Assembly: GCA_022842165.1 (NCBI GenBank)
Contig: JALHQC010000003.1
Location: 1-64,000, forward strand
Direction: 5' to 3'
Source: a bacterium
Lineage (GTDB): Bacteria > Pseudomonadota > Alphaproteobacteria > Rhizobiales > Aestuariivirgaceae
DNA length: 64,000 nt
This document shows positions 8,817 through 19,142 of the stretch, in pieces; the first letter of the stretch is position 1; every line of letters begins with the position of its first letter. Made by a program: the position numbers and the translations under genes. Below the pieces are notes generated by a model that saw only the letters and a list, made by a program, of their open reading frames with translations, was not told the DNA's origin and did no database searches.

Positions 8817-9809
8817 ATGATGACCATTCTTGTCACAGGTGGCGCTGGCTATATCGGCAGCCACATGGTGCTGGCGCTGACCGACATGGGCGAGGATGTC
8901 GTGGTGCTCGACAATCTCTCGACCGGCTACTGGTGGTCGGTGTCGCCCAAGGCCAAGCTCGTCGAAGGCGATATCGGAGACGAAGCGCTGCTCGACCGCA
9001 TCATGGCCGAACACCGCTTCGATGCGGTCGTCCACTTCGCGGGCTCGATCGTGGTGCCGGATTCGGTGCGCGATCCCCTGGGCTATTATCTCAACAACAC
9101 GGTGAAGTCGCGCATGCTGATGGCCTGTGCGGTCAAGGCCAAAATCCCCCGCTTCATCTTTTCCTCGACCGCCGCCGTCTACGGCAATCCGCTGACGCAA
9201 CCTGTCTTCGAGGATGCGATGCCGGCCCCCATCTCGCCCTATGGCTCATCGAAGCTGATGACCGAATGGATGCTGAAGGACGCGCATTTCGCACATGGCA
9301 TGCAGTACATCGCACTCCGCTATTTCAACGTGGCGGGCGGCGATCCTCAAGGGCGCGTCGGCCAGTCGACGCCGCGCGCCACGCATCTGATCAAGGTCGC
9401 CTGCCAGACCGCGCTTGGCCAGCGCGGCGAACTTGAGGTCTACGGCACCGATTATGACACGCCGGACGGCACGTGCCTCCGCGACTATATCCATGTCAGC
9501 GACCTGATTTCCGCGCATGTCGATGCCCTGTCACATCTCCGCAAGGGCGGCGACAGCGGCATCTTCAACTGCGGCTATGGCAAGGGCTATTCGGTGCTCG
9601 AGGTCATCAAGGCGGTGGAGCGCGTCAACGGTGCGGCGCTCCCCGTCAAATACGGCCCCCGCCGCGAGGGCGATCCGGCAGCGATCGTCGCCGGGGCGGA
9701 CCGGGTGCGCGCGGTGCTGGGCTGGCAGCCGAAACACGAAAATCTCGACTTCATCGTCGAGACCGCGTTGAACTGGGAACGGAAGCTCGCCCAGCGCAAC
9801 GCTGCCTGA
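8817..9809 (+). CDS. galE: UDP-glucose 4-epimerase
   Basis: 330 residues from ATG 8817, which follows an AGGGAG ribosome site; the open frame extends upstream but without homology. It is a short-chain dehydrogenase/epimerase with NAD-binding GGAGYIGSH (about residues 9-17), the catalytic Ser in FSSTAAVYG, and a YGSSK catalytic Tyr-x3-Lys. GalE interconverts UDP-glucose and UDP-galactose in the cytoplasm. The neighbouring galU supplies the substrate. A UDP-glucuronate or UDP-GlcNAc epimerase is a less likely alternative. Confidence 0.93.
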   Translation: MMTILVTGGAGYIGSHMVLALTDMGEDVVVLDNLSTGYWWSVSPKAKLVEGDIGDEALLDRIMAEHRFDAVVHFAGSIVVPDSVRDPLGYYLNNTVKSRMLMACAVKAKIPRFIFSSTAAVYGNPLTQPVFEDAMPAPISPYGSSKLMTEWMLKDAHFAHGMQYIALRYFNVAGGDPQGRVGQSTPRATHLIKVACQTALGQRGELEVYGTDYDTPDGTCLRDYIHVSDLISAHVDALSHLRKGGDSGIFNCGYGKGYSVLEVIKAVERVNGAALPVKYGPRREGDPAAIVAGADRVRAVLGWQPKHENLDFIVETALNWERKLAQRNAA

Positions 9810-9903
9810 ACCGGCGCAATGCCCGATTGAGGCCGCATTTGGCGGCTGAAACACTTCCCTGTTAGGTTCACGCCGCCGATGTGATCCGAATCGAAGGGAA
9901 ACC

Positions 9904-11103
9904 ATGTTCAAACGCCTGCTTGCCGCGCTTGCCGTCGTGTTGCCGCTTTGCGCCAGCCCCGCGCATGCGGACGCGAAATTCGAGGCTTTCATCGAGAAGA
10001 CGCTGTGGCCGCGCGTCAAGGCCGCTGGCTTCTCGCGCGAATTGTTCGACAAGGCTTTCGCCGGCATTACCGATCCCGATCCGGCGGTCCTGAAACTTGC
10101 CGGCAACCAGCCGGAATTCACCTCCACCACGTCGGCCTATCTCGCCAAGGCCGTCACCGACATCCGCATCGAGACGGGGCAGACGAAAAAGTCGGAAGAG
10201 GCGAAGCTCCTTGCCGCCATCGAGAAGAAATATGGCGTCGACCGGCACATCCTCCTCGGCATCTGGGGCATGGAGTCGAATTTCGGCAAGGACAAGGGCT
10301 CGATGAGCGTCATGCGCTCGCTGGCAACGCTCGCCTATACGGGCAGCCGCAAGAAATTCGCCAATGAGCAGATGATCGCCGCCTTCAGGATCCTGAAGAG
10401 CGGCATCGTCAAGGCCGACAGTTTCACCGGCTCATGGGCCGCCGCGATGGGGCACACGCAGTTCATCCCCACATCCTACAATTCCTTCGCGGTGGACTGG
10501 ACGGGCGATGGCAAGCGCGACATCTGGAATTCGAAGGAGGACGCGCTGGCCTCCACCGCCAATTATCTTGCCAAGGCCGGCTGGAAGTCCGACCGGCCCT
10601 GGGGCTGGGAGGTGACGCTGCCCAAGAACTTCAACCGCGCGCTGATCGGGCGCTCGAAATGGCGCACGGTGGCTGAATGGCAGAAGCTTGGGCTCGTCCG
10701 CGCCGACGGGGCGAAGTTCGGTTCGCCGCAGGCCGATGCCTTCGTCATGGTGCCGCAAGGCGTCGATGGTCCGCGCTTCCTCGTCACGCGCAATTTCCTC
10801 GCCATCATGGAATACAACATCTCGCATTCCTATGCGCTGGCGGTTGGACATCTGGGCGACCGCATCCGCGGCATGGGACCGATCCAGGCGTCATGGCCGA
10901 GTGCGGAGTTCGATCTCTCGTTCGAGCAGCGCGTCGAGCTGCAGAAGCGCCTCAATGCCATGGGCTTCGAGACGGGCGGCTCCGACGGCCGCTTCGGCGC
11001 GCGCACCTATGAGGCGATCATCGCCTACCAGAAGAGCGCAGGCTTGCCGCTCGACGGGGTTCCTTCCGTCAAGCTGCTCCAGCGCATCAGGAAGAGCGGC
11101 TGA
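9904..11103 (+). CDS. Lytic murein transglycosylase (MltB/SLT_2 family) with peptidoglycan-binding domain
   Basis: 399 residues. A signal peptide (cut near AHADA, about residue 23) leads into an MltB-type transglycosylase domain with the catalytic Glu in GIWGMESNFGK (about residues 118-128) and the GHTQFIPTSY substrate loop. A C-terminal PG_binding_1 domain (about residues 335-398, ending LLQRIRKSG) would hold it on the wall. It cleaves the MurNAc-GlcNAc bond to leave 1,6-anhydro ends. It acts in the periplasm; no lipobox is seen. The stop overlaps the next start by one base, so the two are translationally coupled. Confidence 0.93.
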   Translation: MFKRLLAALAVVLPLCASPAHADAKFEAFIEKTLWPRVKAAGFSRELFDKAFAGITDPDPAVLKLAGNQPEFTSTTSAYLAKAVTDIRIETGQTKKSEEAKLLAAIEKKYGVDRHILLGIWGMESNFGKDKGSMSVMRSLATLAYTGSRKKFANEQMIAAFRILKSGIVKADSFTGSWAAAMGHTQFIPTSYNSFAVDWTGDGKRDIWNSKEDALASTANYLAKAGWKSDRPWGWEVTLPKNFNRALIGRSKWRTVAEWQKLGLVRADGAKFGSPQADAFVMVPQGVDGPRFLVTRNFLAIMEYNISHSYALAVGHLGDRIRGMGPIQASWPSAEFDLSFEQRVELQKRLNAMGFETGGSDGRFGARTYEAIIAYQKSAGLPLDGVPSVKLLQRIRKSG

Positions 11104-12176
11104 TGACGCGGTTCCTCGCCCATATCCTCGCGCCGCTGCTGCTCGCCACGCCCGCCTTCGCGCAAACGGCGGAAGCGCCGGTGATGGGATCGTCGGCGAT
11201 CGAGGAAGAAGCGGTGCTGGAAGAAGCCTCGCAGATCACCGACATCCTGGTATTGGGCGATGCGGTGGGCGGCGGGCTGGGCGCCGGCCTCACCCGCATG
11301 GCGAACATCGACGGGCGTTACGAGGTCGCCTCGCGCTTCAACGAGGAATCGGGCCTGGCGCGGCCCGAAGTCTATGACTGGACGGCAACGCTGCCCAAGA
11401 TCCTCGAAAGCAATTCCTATGACGCCATCGTCGTCATGCTCGGCGCCAACGACCGGCAGATGATCCGCGCGGGCAACGAGCGCCATGCCTTCAATTCGCC
11501 GGGCTGGATCGCGGCCTACAGGGCACAGGTCGACATGATGCTGGACGAACTGGCCGAGTCCGGCGCCAAGGTTTTCTGGGTGAGCGTGCCGCCTATGGCA
11601 GACCCCGAGTATGACGCCGCAATGAAGATCATCACGGCGCTGCAGCGCGAACGCGTCGAGGCGCGGGGCATGAGCTTCATCGACATCCGGCCGCAGTTCA
11701 GCAAGCCCGATGGCAGCTATACCGACATGGGCACCGACGACACCGGCGAATTCCGGAAACTGCGCGGCAGGGACGGCATCTCGTTCTTCAAGCAGGGCAA
11801 CAACCGGCTGGGCCAGCTCGTGCTGGAAGCGATCGCCCGAGCCAAGACGGCCACCCCCAAACCCGCGAAGGTTTCGCTGCCGGATACGGTCAGCATCCAG
11901 CAGTCTCCGGCTGTTCCGCCGCGCGAGGTTCCGCTGTTCGGGCAGACCGCCATGCTGGGCGACGTCATCACGCTGCGCCCGAAGGACGTGGTGATGAGTG
12001 CCGCGCTGGTCGTCGGAGGCGCTGACGCGCTGGCACCCGCCGCCGCGCTGGAAGCCGTCAGGGCACTGGCGCCGCGGGGGAGTTCGGCTGAAAAGCTGTT
12101 CCGCCTGGGCCAGGCATCAACCGCGCCAAGAGGTCGCGCGGATGATTTCTCGGTGCCGCCGCCGCAGCCGGAGTGA
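11103..12176 (+). CDS. Exported SGNH/DUF459-like protein lacking the catalytic Ser and His
   Basis: 357 residues with a signal peptide (cut near AFAQT). The body matches the DUF459 branch of SGNH hydrolases, including the SGLARPEVYDW block and the GANDR block III (GxND). However, the nucleophile motif, normally GDSL, reads GDAV, and the catalytic DGIHF-type motif reads DGISF, so both Ser and His are gone. A C-terminal, Pro/Ala-rich tail of about 110 residues follows. It is probably a non-catalytic, glycan-binding or scaffolding protein. One-base overlap with the upstream transglycosylase suggests a role alongside peptidoglycan cleavage. Confidence 0.8.
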   Translation: MTRFLAHILAPLLLATPAFAQTAEAPVMGSSAIEEEAVLEEASQITDILVLGDAVGGGLGAGLTRMANIDGRYEVASRFNEESGLARPEVYDWTATLPKILESNSYDAIVVMLGANDRQMIRAGNERHAFNSPGWIAAYRAQVDMMLDELAESGAKVFWVSVPPMADPEYDAAMKIITALQRERVEARGMSFIDIRPQFSKPDGSYTDMGTDDTGEFRKLRGRDGISFFKQGNNRLGQLVLEAIARAKTATPKPAKVSLPDTVSIQQSPAVPPREVPLFGQTAMLGDVITLRPKDVVMSAALVVGGADALAPAAALEAVRALAPRGSSAEKLFRLGQASTAPRGRADDFSVPPPQPE

Positions 12177-12470
12177 TCACACCCAGCGGAAGACGAAGAA
12201 CGCCCAGAGAAGCGAGATCGCCAGCCCGCCCCACAGCGGCGCGCCGTAGAAGCCGAGCCAGGCGAGGAAGATGAAGCAGCTTCCGAGGATCGAGATGAAC
12301 AACCGGTCGCCGCGCGTCGTGTCGAGCCCGAAGACGCCGCGCCGCGGCGCTCCTCCCGGCGCATAATATTCCCACACGCCCATCGCGGCGATCGATGCGA
12401 AGATCGCGATGAAGAACAGGGCGGTGGGCCATGTCCAGGCCATCCAGGAGATCAAGTCGGTGCCCTGCAT
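12177..12470 (-). CDS. glpU: Small DUF2160 membrane protein of the glycerol ABC transporter operon
   Basis: 97 residues with two or three membrane helices and a DUF2160-type loop (WEYYAPGGAPRRGVFG). The family is known mainly from glycerol importer operons, where the corresponding gene was named glpU in Rhizobium and has no defined function. It is the last gene of the leftward operon, 12 bases after glpQ. It converges directly on the SGNH gene with no bases between the stops. The symbol is assigned by position and family. Confidence 0.75.
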   Translation of the reverse strand: MQGTDLISWMAWTWPTALFFIAIFASIAAMGVWEYYAPGGAPRRGVFGLDTTRGDRLFISILGSCFIFLAWLGFYGAPLWGGLAISLLWAFFVFRWV

Positions 12471-12482
12471 GCTGCTTGTTCC

Positions 12483-13280
12483 TCACACGCGGCCGAGGGC
12501 GAAGCCCTTGGCGATATAGTTGCGCACGAAATAGATGACGATGGCGCCCGGAATGATGGTCAGGACGCCCGCCGCCGCGAGCAGGCCCAGCTCATAGCCC
12601 GATGCGCTCGAGGTCTTGGTCATCGCCGCGACGATGGGCTTTGCGGCAACGGTTGTGAGGTTCTTGGCCAGCAGCATTTCCACCCACGAGAACATGAAGC
12701 AGAAGAAGGCGGCAACGCCAATCCCCGCCGAAATCGTCGGGATGAAGATTTTCCCAAAGAAGGCCGGGAAGGAATAACCATCGACATAGGCTGTTTCATC
12801 CAGTTCCTTCGGCACGCCCGACATGAAGCCTTCCAGAATCCACACGGCGAGCGGAATGTTGAACAGCGTATGGGCCAGTGCTACCGCGATATGCGTATCA
12901 TGCAAGCCAACAGCGGAATAGAGCTGGACGAAGGGCAGGACGAACACGGCGGGCGGCGCCATGCGGTTCGACAAGAGCCAGAAGAACAGGTGCTTGTCGC
13001 CCAGAAACTTGAAGCGCGAGAAGGCGTAGGCCGCGGGCAGCGCCACGGCAATCGAAAACAGCGTGTTCAGCCCCACATAGATCAGCGAATGCACATAGGC
13101 CATGTACCAGCTGGGATCGCTGAAGATGGTGCGATAGCTGTCGAGCGTGAATTCCCGCGGGAAGATCGAGAAACCGCCGAGGATTTCGTTGGTCGTCTTG
13201 AACGACATGTTGAGCAGCCAGTAGATCGGCAGCATCAGGAAGATGATGTAGATGATGGGAACGAACGAGCGCTTGGTCAT
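12483..13280 (-). CDS. glpQ: Glycerol ABC transporter permease
   Basis: 265 residues, six predicted helices, of the MalG-like carbohydrate ABC permease class. The cytoplasmic EAA loop that contacts the ATPase is visible as ELDETAYVDGYSFPAFFGKIFIP (about residues 155-178). It pairs with GlpP to form the inner-membrane channel. It begins one base after the glpP stop. Assignment to glycerol rests on the whole operon beside glpRDK rather than on this protein alone. Confidence 0.88.
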   Translation of the reverse strand: MTKRSFVPIIYIIFLMLPIYWLLNMSFKTTNEILGGFSIFPREFTLDSYRTIFSDPSWYMAYVHSLIYVGLNTLFSIAVALPAAYAFSRFKFLGDKHLFFWLLSNRMAPPAVFVLPFVQLYSAVGLHDTHIAVALAHTLFNIPLAVWILEGFMSGVPKELDETAYVDGYSFPAFFGKIFIPTISAGIGVAAFFCFMFSWVEMLLAKNLTTVAAKPIVAAMTKTSSASGYELGLLAAAGVLTIIPGAIVIYFVRNYIAKGFALGRV

Positions 13281-13281
13281 G

Positions 13282-14145
13282 TCAGTTGGCCTCGTTGCGC
13301 ATCATGAGCGTGTAGAACAGCCAGCTCATCAGCAGGATAATGAGGAAGTAGACGATCGAGAGCGCCGCCGCGGGTCCGAGGTCGAAGCCGCCAAGCGCCT
13401 TCTGCACGAGGTCGATCGACAGGAACTTGGTGGTGCTGCCCGGTCCGCCGCCGGTCAGCACGATCACTTCGGTATAAATCATGAAGCTGTCCATGAAGCG
13501 CAGCAGGATGGCGATGGTCAGCACATGCTTCAGCTTCGGCAGCTGGATGTAGCGGAACACCGCCCAGGGCTTCGCGCCATCGACTTTGGCTGCCTGATAG
13601 TAAGCATCGGGGATCGAGACGAGGCCCGCATAGCACAACAATACAACGAGGGACGTCCAGTGCCAGACATCCATGAGGATGACGGTGAACCATGCGGCCA
13701 TGGGCTGGCGCGTGTAGTTGAAGGGAATGCCCAGCGCATTTATGCCCTTCCCGAGAAGGCCGATGTCGGGGAGCGCCATGATGTTCCACATCGAGCCCAC
13801 TACATTCCACGGCACCAGCAGCGGCAGCGCCATCAACACGAGGCAGACCGATACCCACGGGCCCTTCTTCGGCATGCACAGCGCGATGCTCAAGCCCAGC
13901 GGCACTTGGATCGCCAGCACAATTGAGGTGAAGACGATCTGCCGCAGCAGCGATTCATGGATCTGGTCGTCAGCTAGCAATTGCTGGAACCAGACGGTGC
14001 CGGACCAGAAGAACTCGTTGTTGCCAAAGCTTTCCTGCACCGAATAATTGACGACCGTCATCAGCGGGATCAGCGCGTTGAACGCCACCATCACGAAGAC
14101 CGGAAGAACCAGCCACCAGGCTTTCTGGTTTACGGTCTTGCTCAT
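13282..14145 (-). CDS. glpP: Glycerol ABC transporter permease
   Basis: 287 residues with six predicted helices, of the MalF/UgpA-like class. Its EAA loop (IPDAYYQAAKVDGAKPWAVFRYIQLP, near residue 180) contacts the ATPase subunits. It is the partner of GlpQ. The start ATG overlaps the glpT stop by four bases (ATGA), which implies translational coupling. The order ATPase-ATPase-permease-permease-small protein follows the rhizobial glpSTPQU pattern. Confidence 0.88.
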   Translation of the reverse strand: MSKTVNQKAWWLVLPVFVMVAFNALIPLMTVVNYSVQESFGNNEFFWSGTVWFQQLLADDQIHESLLRQIVFTSIVLAIQVPLGLSIALCMPKKGPWVSVCLVLMALPLLVPWNVVGSMWNIMALPDIGLLGKGINALGIPFNYTRQPMAAWFTVILMDVWHWTSLVVLLCYAGLVSIPDAYYQAAKVDGAKPWAVFRYIQLPKLKHVLTIAILLRFMDSFMIYTEVIVLTGGGPGSTTKFLSIDLVQKALGGFDLGPAAALSIVYFLIILLMSWLFYTLMMRNEAN

Positions 14146-15218
14146 GGTTCGGCCCCCACCATCCAGCCCCCCGCATAGACCTGCGTATGGTCGCGGTCGA
14201 AGGCCAAGTGCGCGCTTCCCTGCGGAACGTCCGCGCCTTCCGGCACGATGAGCTTGATGAGCCTGTCACCGGCGCGGGTCTCGACGATGCGGAAGCGTCC
14301 GGCATCCGCCACCTTCGTCACCTCGACGGGAATGCCCGATGTGGCGAAGCTCACGAACTCGGGGCGCACGCCCAGTTCGAGCCCGCTATCCTTGCCCTTG
14401 TATTGCCCGGCATTGCCGGTGGCGACTTCATGGCCGGCAAAGAAGGCCTTGCCGCCCTTCACCTCGACAGGCAGCAGGTTCATGCCGGGCGAGCCGATGA
14501 AATGGCCAACGAAGGTATGGCGCGGCTTTTCGAACAGTTCGATGGGAGTGCCGCTTTGGACCACCTGGCCATTGTTCATGACGACGACCTGATCGGCAAA
14601 GGTCAGCGCCTCGGTCTGGTCATGCGTCACATAGATCATGGTGCGGCGGATGCGCTGGTGAAGCTCCTTCAGTTTCGAGCGCAATTGCCATTTGAGATGC
14701 GGATCGATGACGGTCAGCGGCTCGTCGAACATGATGACGTTGACATCCGAGCGCACCAGGCCGCGCCCCAGCGAAATCTTCTGCTTGCCATCCGCCGTCA
14801 AGTTCGCGGCGCGGTTCTTCAGTGTCTTCGTGAGATCGAGCATCTCGCCGATCTCGCGCACGCGGCGATCGATCTCGGGCTCGGGCACACCGCGGTTCCG
14901 CAACGGGAAGGCGAGATTGTCGTAAACGGTCATGGTGTCGTAGATGACCGGGAACTGGAACACCTGCGCGATGTTGCGCTTCTCCGGCGACAGGCGCGAG
15001 ACGTCCGCCCCGTCGAACAGGATCTCGCCCTCGCTCGGCACGAGAAGGCCCGAGATCAGGTTCAGGAGCGTGGTCTTGCCGCAGCCCGAAGGCCCCAGCA
15101 GCGCATAGGCGCCGCCGTCCTGCCAGTCGAGGTTCACCTTCTTCAACGCGAAATCATCATCCGACTTCGGATTGGCATAATAGCTGTGGCGCAGGTTCCT
15201 GAGGGTGATCTTGGCCAT
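14142..15218 (-). CDS. glpT: Glycerol ABC transporter ATPase with degenerate signature motif
   Basis: 358 residues from ATG 15218, which overlaps the glpS stop by one base; the longer open frame upstream is antisense noise. Walker A GPSGCGKTT (residues 42-50), Walker B with D165-E166, and the switch His199 in YVTHDQ are intact. The ABC signature, LSGGQ in almost all family members, reads LTADGKQ (140-146). A TOBE-like regulatory domain fills the C-terminus. It energises glycerol import with GlpS. Here it should provide the catalytic Walker/H half of one ATP site but a broken signature half of the other. Confidence 0.9.
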   Translation of the reverse strand: MAKITLRNLRHSYYANPKSDDDFALKKVNLDWQDGGAYALLGPSGCGKTTLLNLISGLLVPSEGEILFDGADVSRLSPEKRNIAQVFQFPVIYDTMTVYDNLAFPLRNRGVPEPEIDRRVREIGEMLDLTKTLKNRAANLTADGKQKISLGRGLVRSDVNVIMFDEPLTVIDPHLKWQLRSKLKELHQRIRRTMIYVTHDQTEALTFADQVVVMNNGQVVQSGTPIELFEKPRHTFVGHFIGSPGMNLLPVEVKGGKAFFAGHEVATGNAGQYKGKDSGLELGVRPEFVSFATSGIPVEVTKVADAGRFRIVETRAGDRLIKLIVPEGADVPQGSAHLAFDRDHTQVYAGGWMVGAEP

Positions 15219-16279
15219 CAGCGGATCAACTCCCCGTTTGCGCCGAAGAACAGCGCCTGATCGAGATCGGCATGAAGCGTTGCCGATGCGCCGACCTCGA
15301 AGGCATGAATGCCATGCGACTGGCTGACCCAGGTCGAACCGCCGACCTCGACGTGGATGATGCTTTCGGAGCCCGAAAGCTCGGTCACCAGCACACGCCC
15401 CGTGAAAGCGCCCGAGGTCTTCGCAGCTTTTTCCGGCGTCACGTGGTGCGGCCTGATGCCCATCGTGTAGCGGCCATCGGGCAGCGACCTGGCGGAGCCC
15501 GCAGGCCATGCGACATTGCCGAACACCGTCATCGTCTCCCCGCGCTTTTCCACAATCGCGGTGTTGATCGGCGGATCGGAGAAGACCTGCGCGGTAACGA
15601 GGTCCCTGGGCGTCCGGTAAATCGCCGAGGTGGGGCCAAACTGGGTAACGCGGCCCTCATGCAGGGCTGCGGTGGTGCCGCCGAACAGCAGGGCTTCAAT
15701 GGGCTCGGTCGTCGCGTAGACGACGATTGCCTCGCGGCCCGCAAACAGCTTCGGCAATTCCTCGCGCAATTCTTCACGCAGCTTGTAGTCGAGGTTGGCG
15801 AGCGGCTCATCGAGCAGGATGAGGTCCGAGTCCTTGACGAGGGCGCGCGCGATCGCGGTGCGCTGCTGCTGCCCGCCGGACAATTCATTGGGCCGCCGCT
15901 TCAGCATCGGCGTCAGCCGCAGGAGATCGGCCGCCTTGCCGACGCGCGCATCGATCTCGGCGCTGCTCATGCCGGCCACGCGCAGGGGAGACGCGATGTT
16001 GTCGTAGACGTTGAAATTCGGGTAGTTGATGAATTGCTGGTAGACCATCGAGACGTTGCGCTTCTGAACCGCGACGCCGGTCACATCCTTGCCGGCAAAT
16101 CTTATCGTACCGGACGATGGTTTCTGGATCCCCGCCATCAATTGCATCAGCGTGGTCTTGCCGGACAGCGTGGTGCCCAGCAGCACGTTGAACGATCCGG
16201 GCTTCAAGACCAATGAGGTCGGATGGATATGGGTATCCGCACCCACCTGCTTGGTGATGTTGTGAAGTTCAAGCGACAT
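15218..16279 (-). CDS. glpS: Glycerol ABC transporter ATPase with missing switch histidine
   Basis: 353 residues from ATG 16279; 26 upstream codons of the open frame are not conserved-looking. Walker A is GTTLSGKTT (residues 35-43, no Pro), the signature LSGGQQQR (133-140) is canonical, and Walker B has D157-E158. The switch region, normally THDQ, reads ATTEP, so the His is Thr191. A C-terminal TOBE-like domain is present. Its defects complement those of GlpT, predicting one consensus and one degenerate ATP site in the heterodimer. It lies 107 bases after the binding-protein gene, behind an intercistronic hairpin. Confidence 0.9.
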   Translation of the reverse strand: MSLELHNITKQVGADTHIHPTSLVLKPGSFNVLLGTTLSGKTTLMQLMAGIQKPSSGTIRFAGKDVTGVAVQKRNVSMVYQQFINYPNFNVYDNIASPLRVAGMSSAEIDARVGKAADLLRLTPMLKRRPNELSGGQQQRTAIARALVKDSDLILLDEPLANLDYKLREELREELPKLFAGREAIVVYATTEPIEALLFGGTTAALHEGRVTQFGPTSAIYRTPRDLVTAQVFSDPPINTAIVEKRGETMTVFGNVAWPAGSARSLPDGRYTMGIRPHHVTPEKAAKTSGAFTGRVLVTELSGSESIIHVEVGGSTWVSQSHGIHAFEVGASATLHADLDQALFFGANGELIR

Positions 16280-16334
16280 TGGGGCTCTGTGCTTTCCCGG
16301 ACCCTGGATGGTCAACAGGCGTGTCAACGAGGTT

Positions 16335-16366
16335 CCGGGGCGCGCGCTTGGTTTCACGCGCCCCGG
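16335..16366 (-). terminator. Intercistronic hairpin between glpV and glpS
   Basis: CCGGGGCGCG (16335-16344) pairs perfectly with CGCGCCCCGG (16357-16366) around a 12-base loop, starting 21 bases after the glpV stop. There is no T-run, so it is more likely an mRNA 3'-end protector or attenuator than a full terminator. Such hairpins commonly let the binding-protein message outnumber that of the membrane subunits. Confidence 0.6.
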
Positions 16367-16386
16367 TCTTGAAGGTCAGCCGGAGC

Positions 16387-18123
<1,737 letters not shown>

Positions 18124-18188
18124 TGATGGTCCTCCCTGGGGGTCGAAGTTAGTGCCAACTTTTGTAGCACCTGCGACAAACTATCATC

Positions 18189-18281
18189 CGAAACAAAACG
18201 AACGTCAATAGTCATAATTTCGAACTTATTGTGCAGTGCAAGATTGCGAAAAGCGAAAAAAAGTGAAATTATCTCTTTCGC
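18189..18281. promoter_or_regulatory. Probable GlpR operator cluster in the glpV-glpR divergent region
   Basis: The 215-base AT-rich gap contains repeated CGAAA/TTTCG-like units: CGAAAC (18189), CGAACG (18199), TTCGAA (18219), tandem GCGAAAA at 18246 and 18253, GTGAAA (18263) and inverted TTTCGC (18276). DeoR-family repressors, including GlpR, often bind short repeated units of this kind, and both flanking operons are glycerol genes. The exact operator and promoter positions are not determined. Confidence 0.45.
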
Positions 18282-18338
18282 GCAGACGCTGAGTCAAACC
18301 TGAAGTCCTGCGGAAGTCCTTGAAGTCGCGGAGCAATC

Positions 18339-19142
18339 ATGCAGGTCGTCAGCCCCCGTCAGCAGCAGATCCTCAGTCTCGCCCGGCAGGCCGGAAGCGT
18401 GATGGTGGAGGAACTTGCGGTGCGCTTCGACGTGACGCCGCAGACGATCCGCAAGGACCTGAACGAACTTTGCGATGCCCGCATGCTGGCGCGCACCCAT
18501 GGCGGGGCGATGCTGTCGTCGGGTGTCGAGAACGTCGCCTATGAGGCGCGCCGGCAACTCGCGGCGACCGAGAAGGTGGTGATCGGGCAGCATGCGGCGA
18601 GCCTCATTCCCAACAACTGCTCGCTGTTCATCAACATCGGCACGACGACCGAGGAAGTCGCACGCGCGCTCGTTCATCACGAGGGCTTGCTCGTCATCAC
18701 CAACAACATCCATGTGGCGACGATCCTGATGCCGCGGCCCAAGATCGACGTCATCGTCGCGGGCGGCATGCTGCGCAAAAGCGATGGCGGCATCGTCGGC
18801 GAGGCGGCCGTCGATTTCATCACCCAGTTCAAGGTCGATCATGCGGTGATCGGTGCGTCCGCCATTGATGAAGACGGCGCGATGCTCGACTTCGACTATC
18901 GCGAGGTGCGGGTCGCGAAGGCCATCATGCAGAATGCACGCAACGTCATGCTGGTATCGGACGCCATGAAGTTCACACGCACGGCACCTGTGCGTATCGG
19001 ACACTTGTCGGATGTCGATATTTTTGTAACAGACCGGGTTCCACCAGAACCGATCGTCGAGCTCTGCAAGCACAATGGCGTGCGCCTCGAGATCGCCGAT
19101 CAGCAACCCGGAAATGACAACGCGATGGAAGCCGCCGAATGA
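18339..19142 (+). CDS. glpR: DeoR-family glycerol regulon repressor
   Basis: 267 residues. An N-terminal DeoR helix-turn-helix (about residues 5-58; SVMVEELAVRFDVTPQTIRKDL) precedes a sugar-phosphate-sensing domain with NIGTTTEEVAR and a VITNNIH motif. GlpR proteins repress glycerol genes and respond to glycerol 3-phosphate or glycerol. The stop overlaps the glpD start (ATGA), so the regulator is co-translated with its target. It probably controls both glpVSTPQU and its own operon from the shared upstream region. Confidence 0.93.
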   Translation: MQVVSPRQQQILSLARQAGSVMVEELAVRFDVTPQTIRKDLNELCDARMLARTHGGAMLSSGVENVAYEARRQLAATEKVVIGQHAASLIPNNCSLFINIGTTTEEVARALVHHEGLLVITNNIHVATILMPRPKIDVIVAGGMLRKSDGGIVGEAAVDFITQFKVDHAVIGASAIDEDGAMLDFDYREVRVAKAIMQNARNVMLVSDAMKFTRTAPVRIGHLSDVDIFVTDRVPPEPIVELCKHNGVRLEIADQQPGNDNAMEAAE

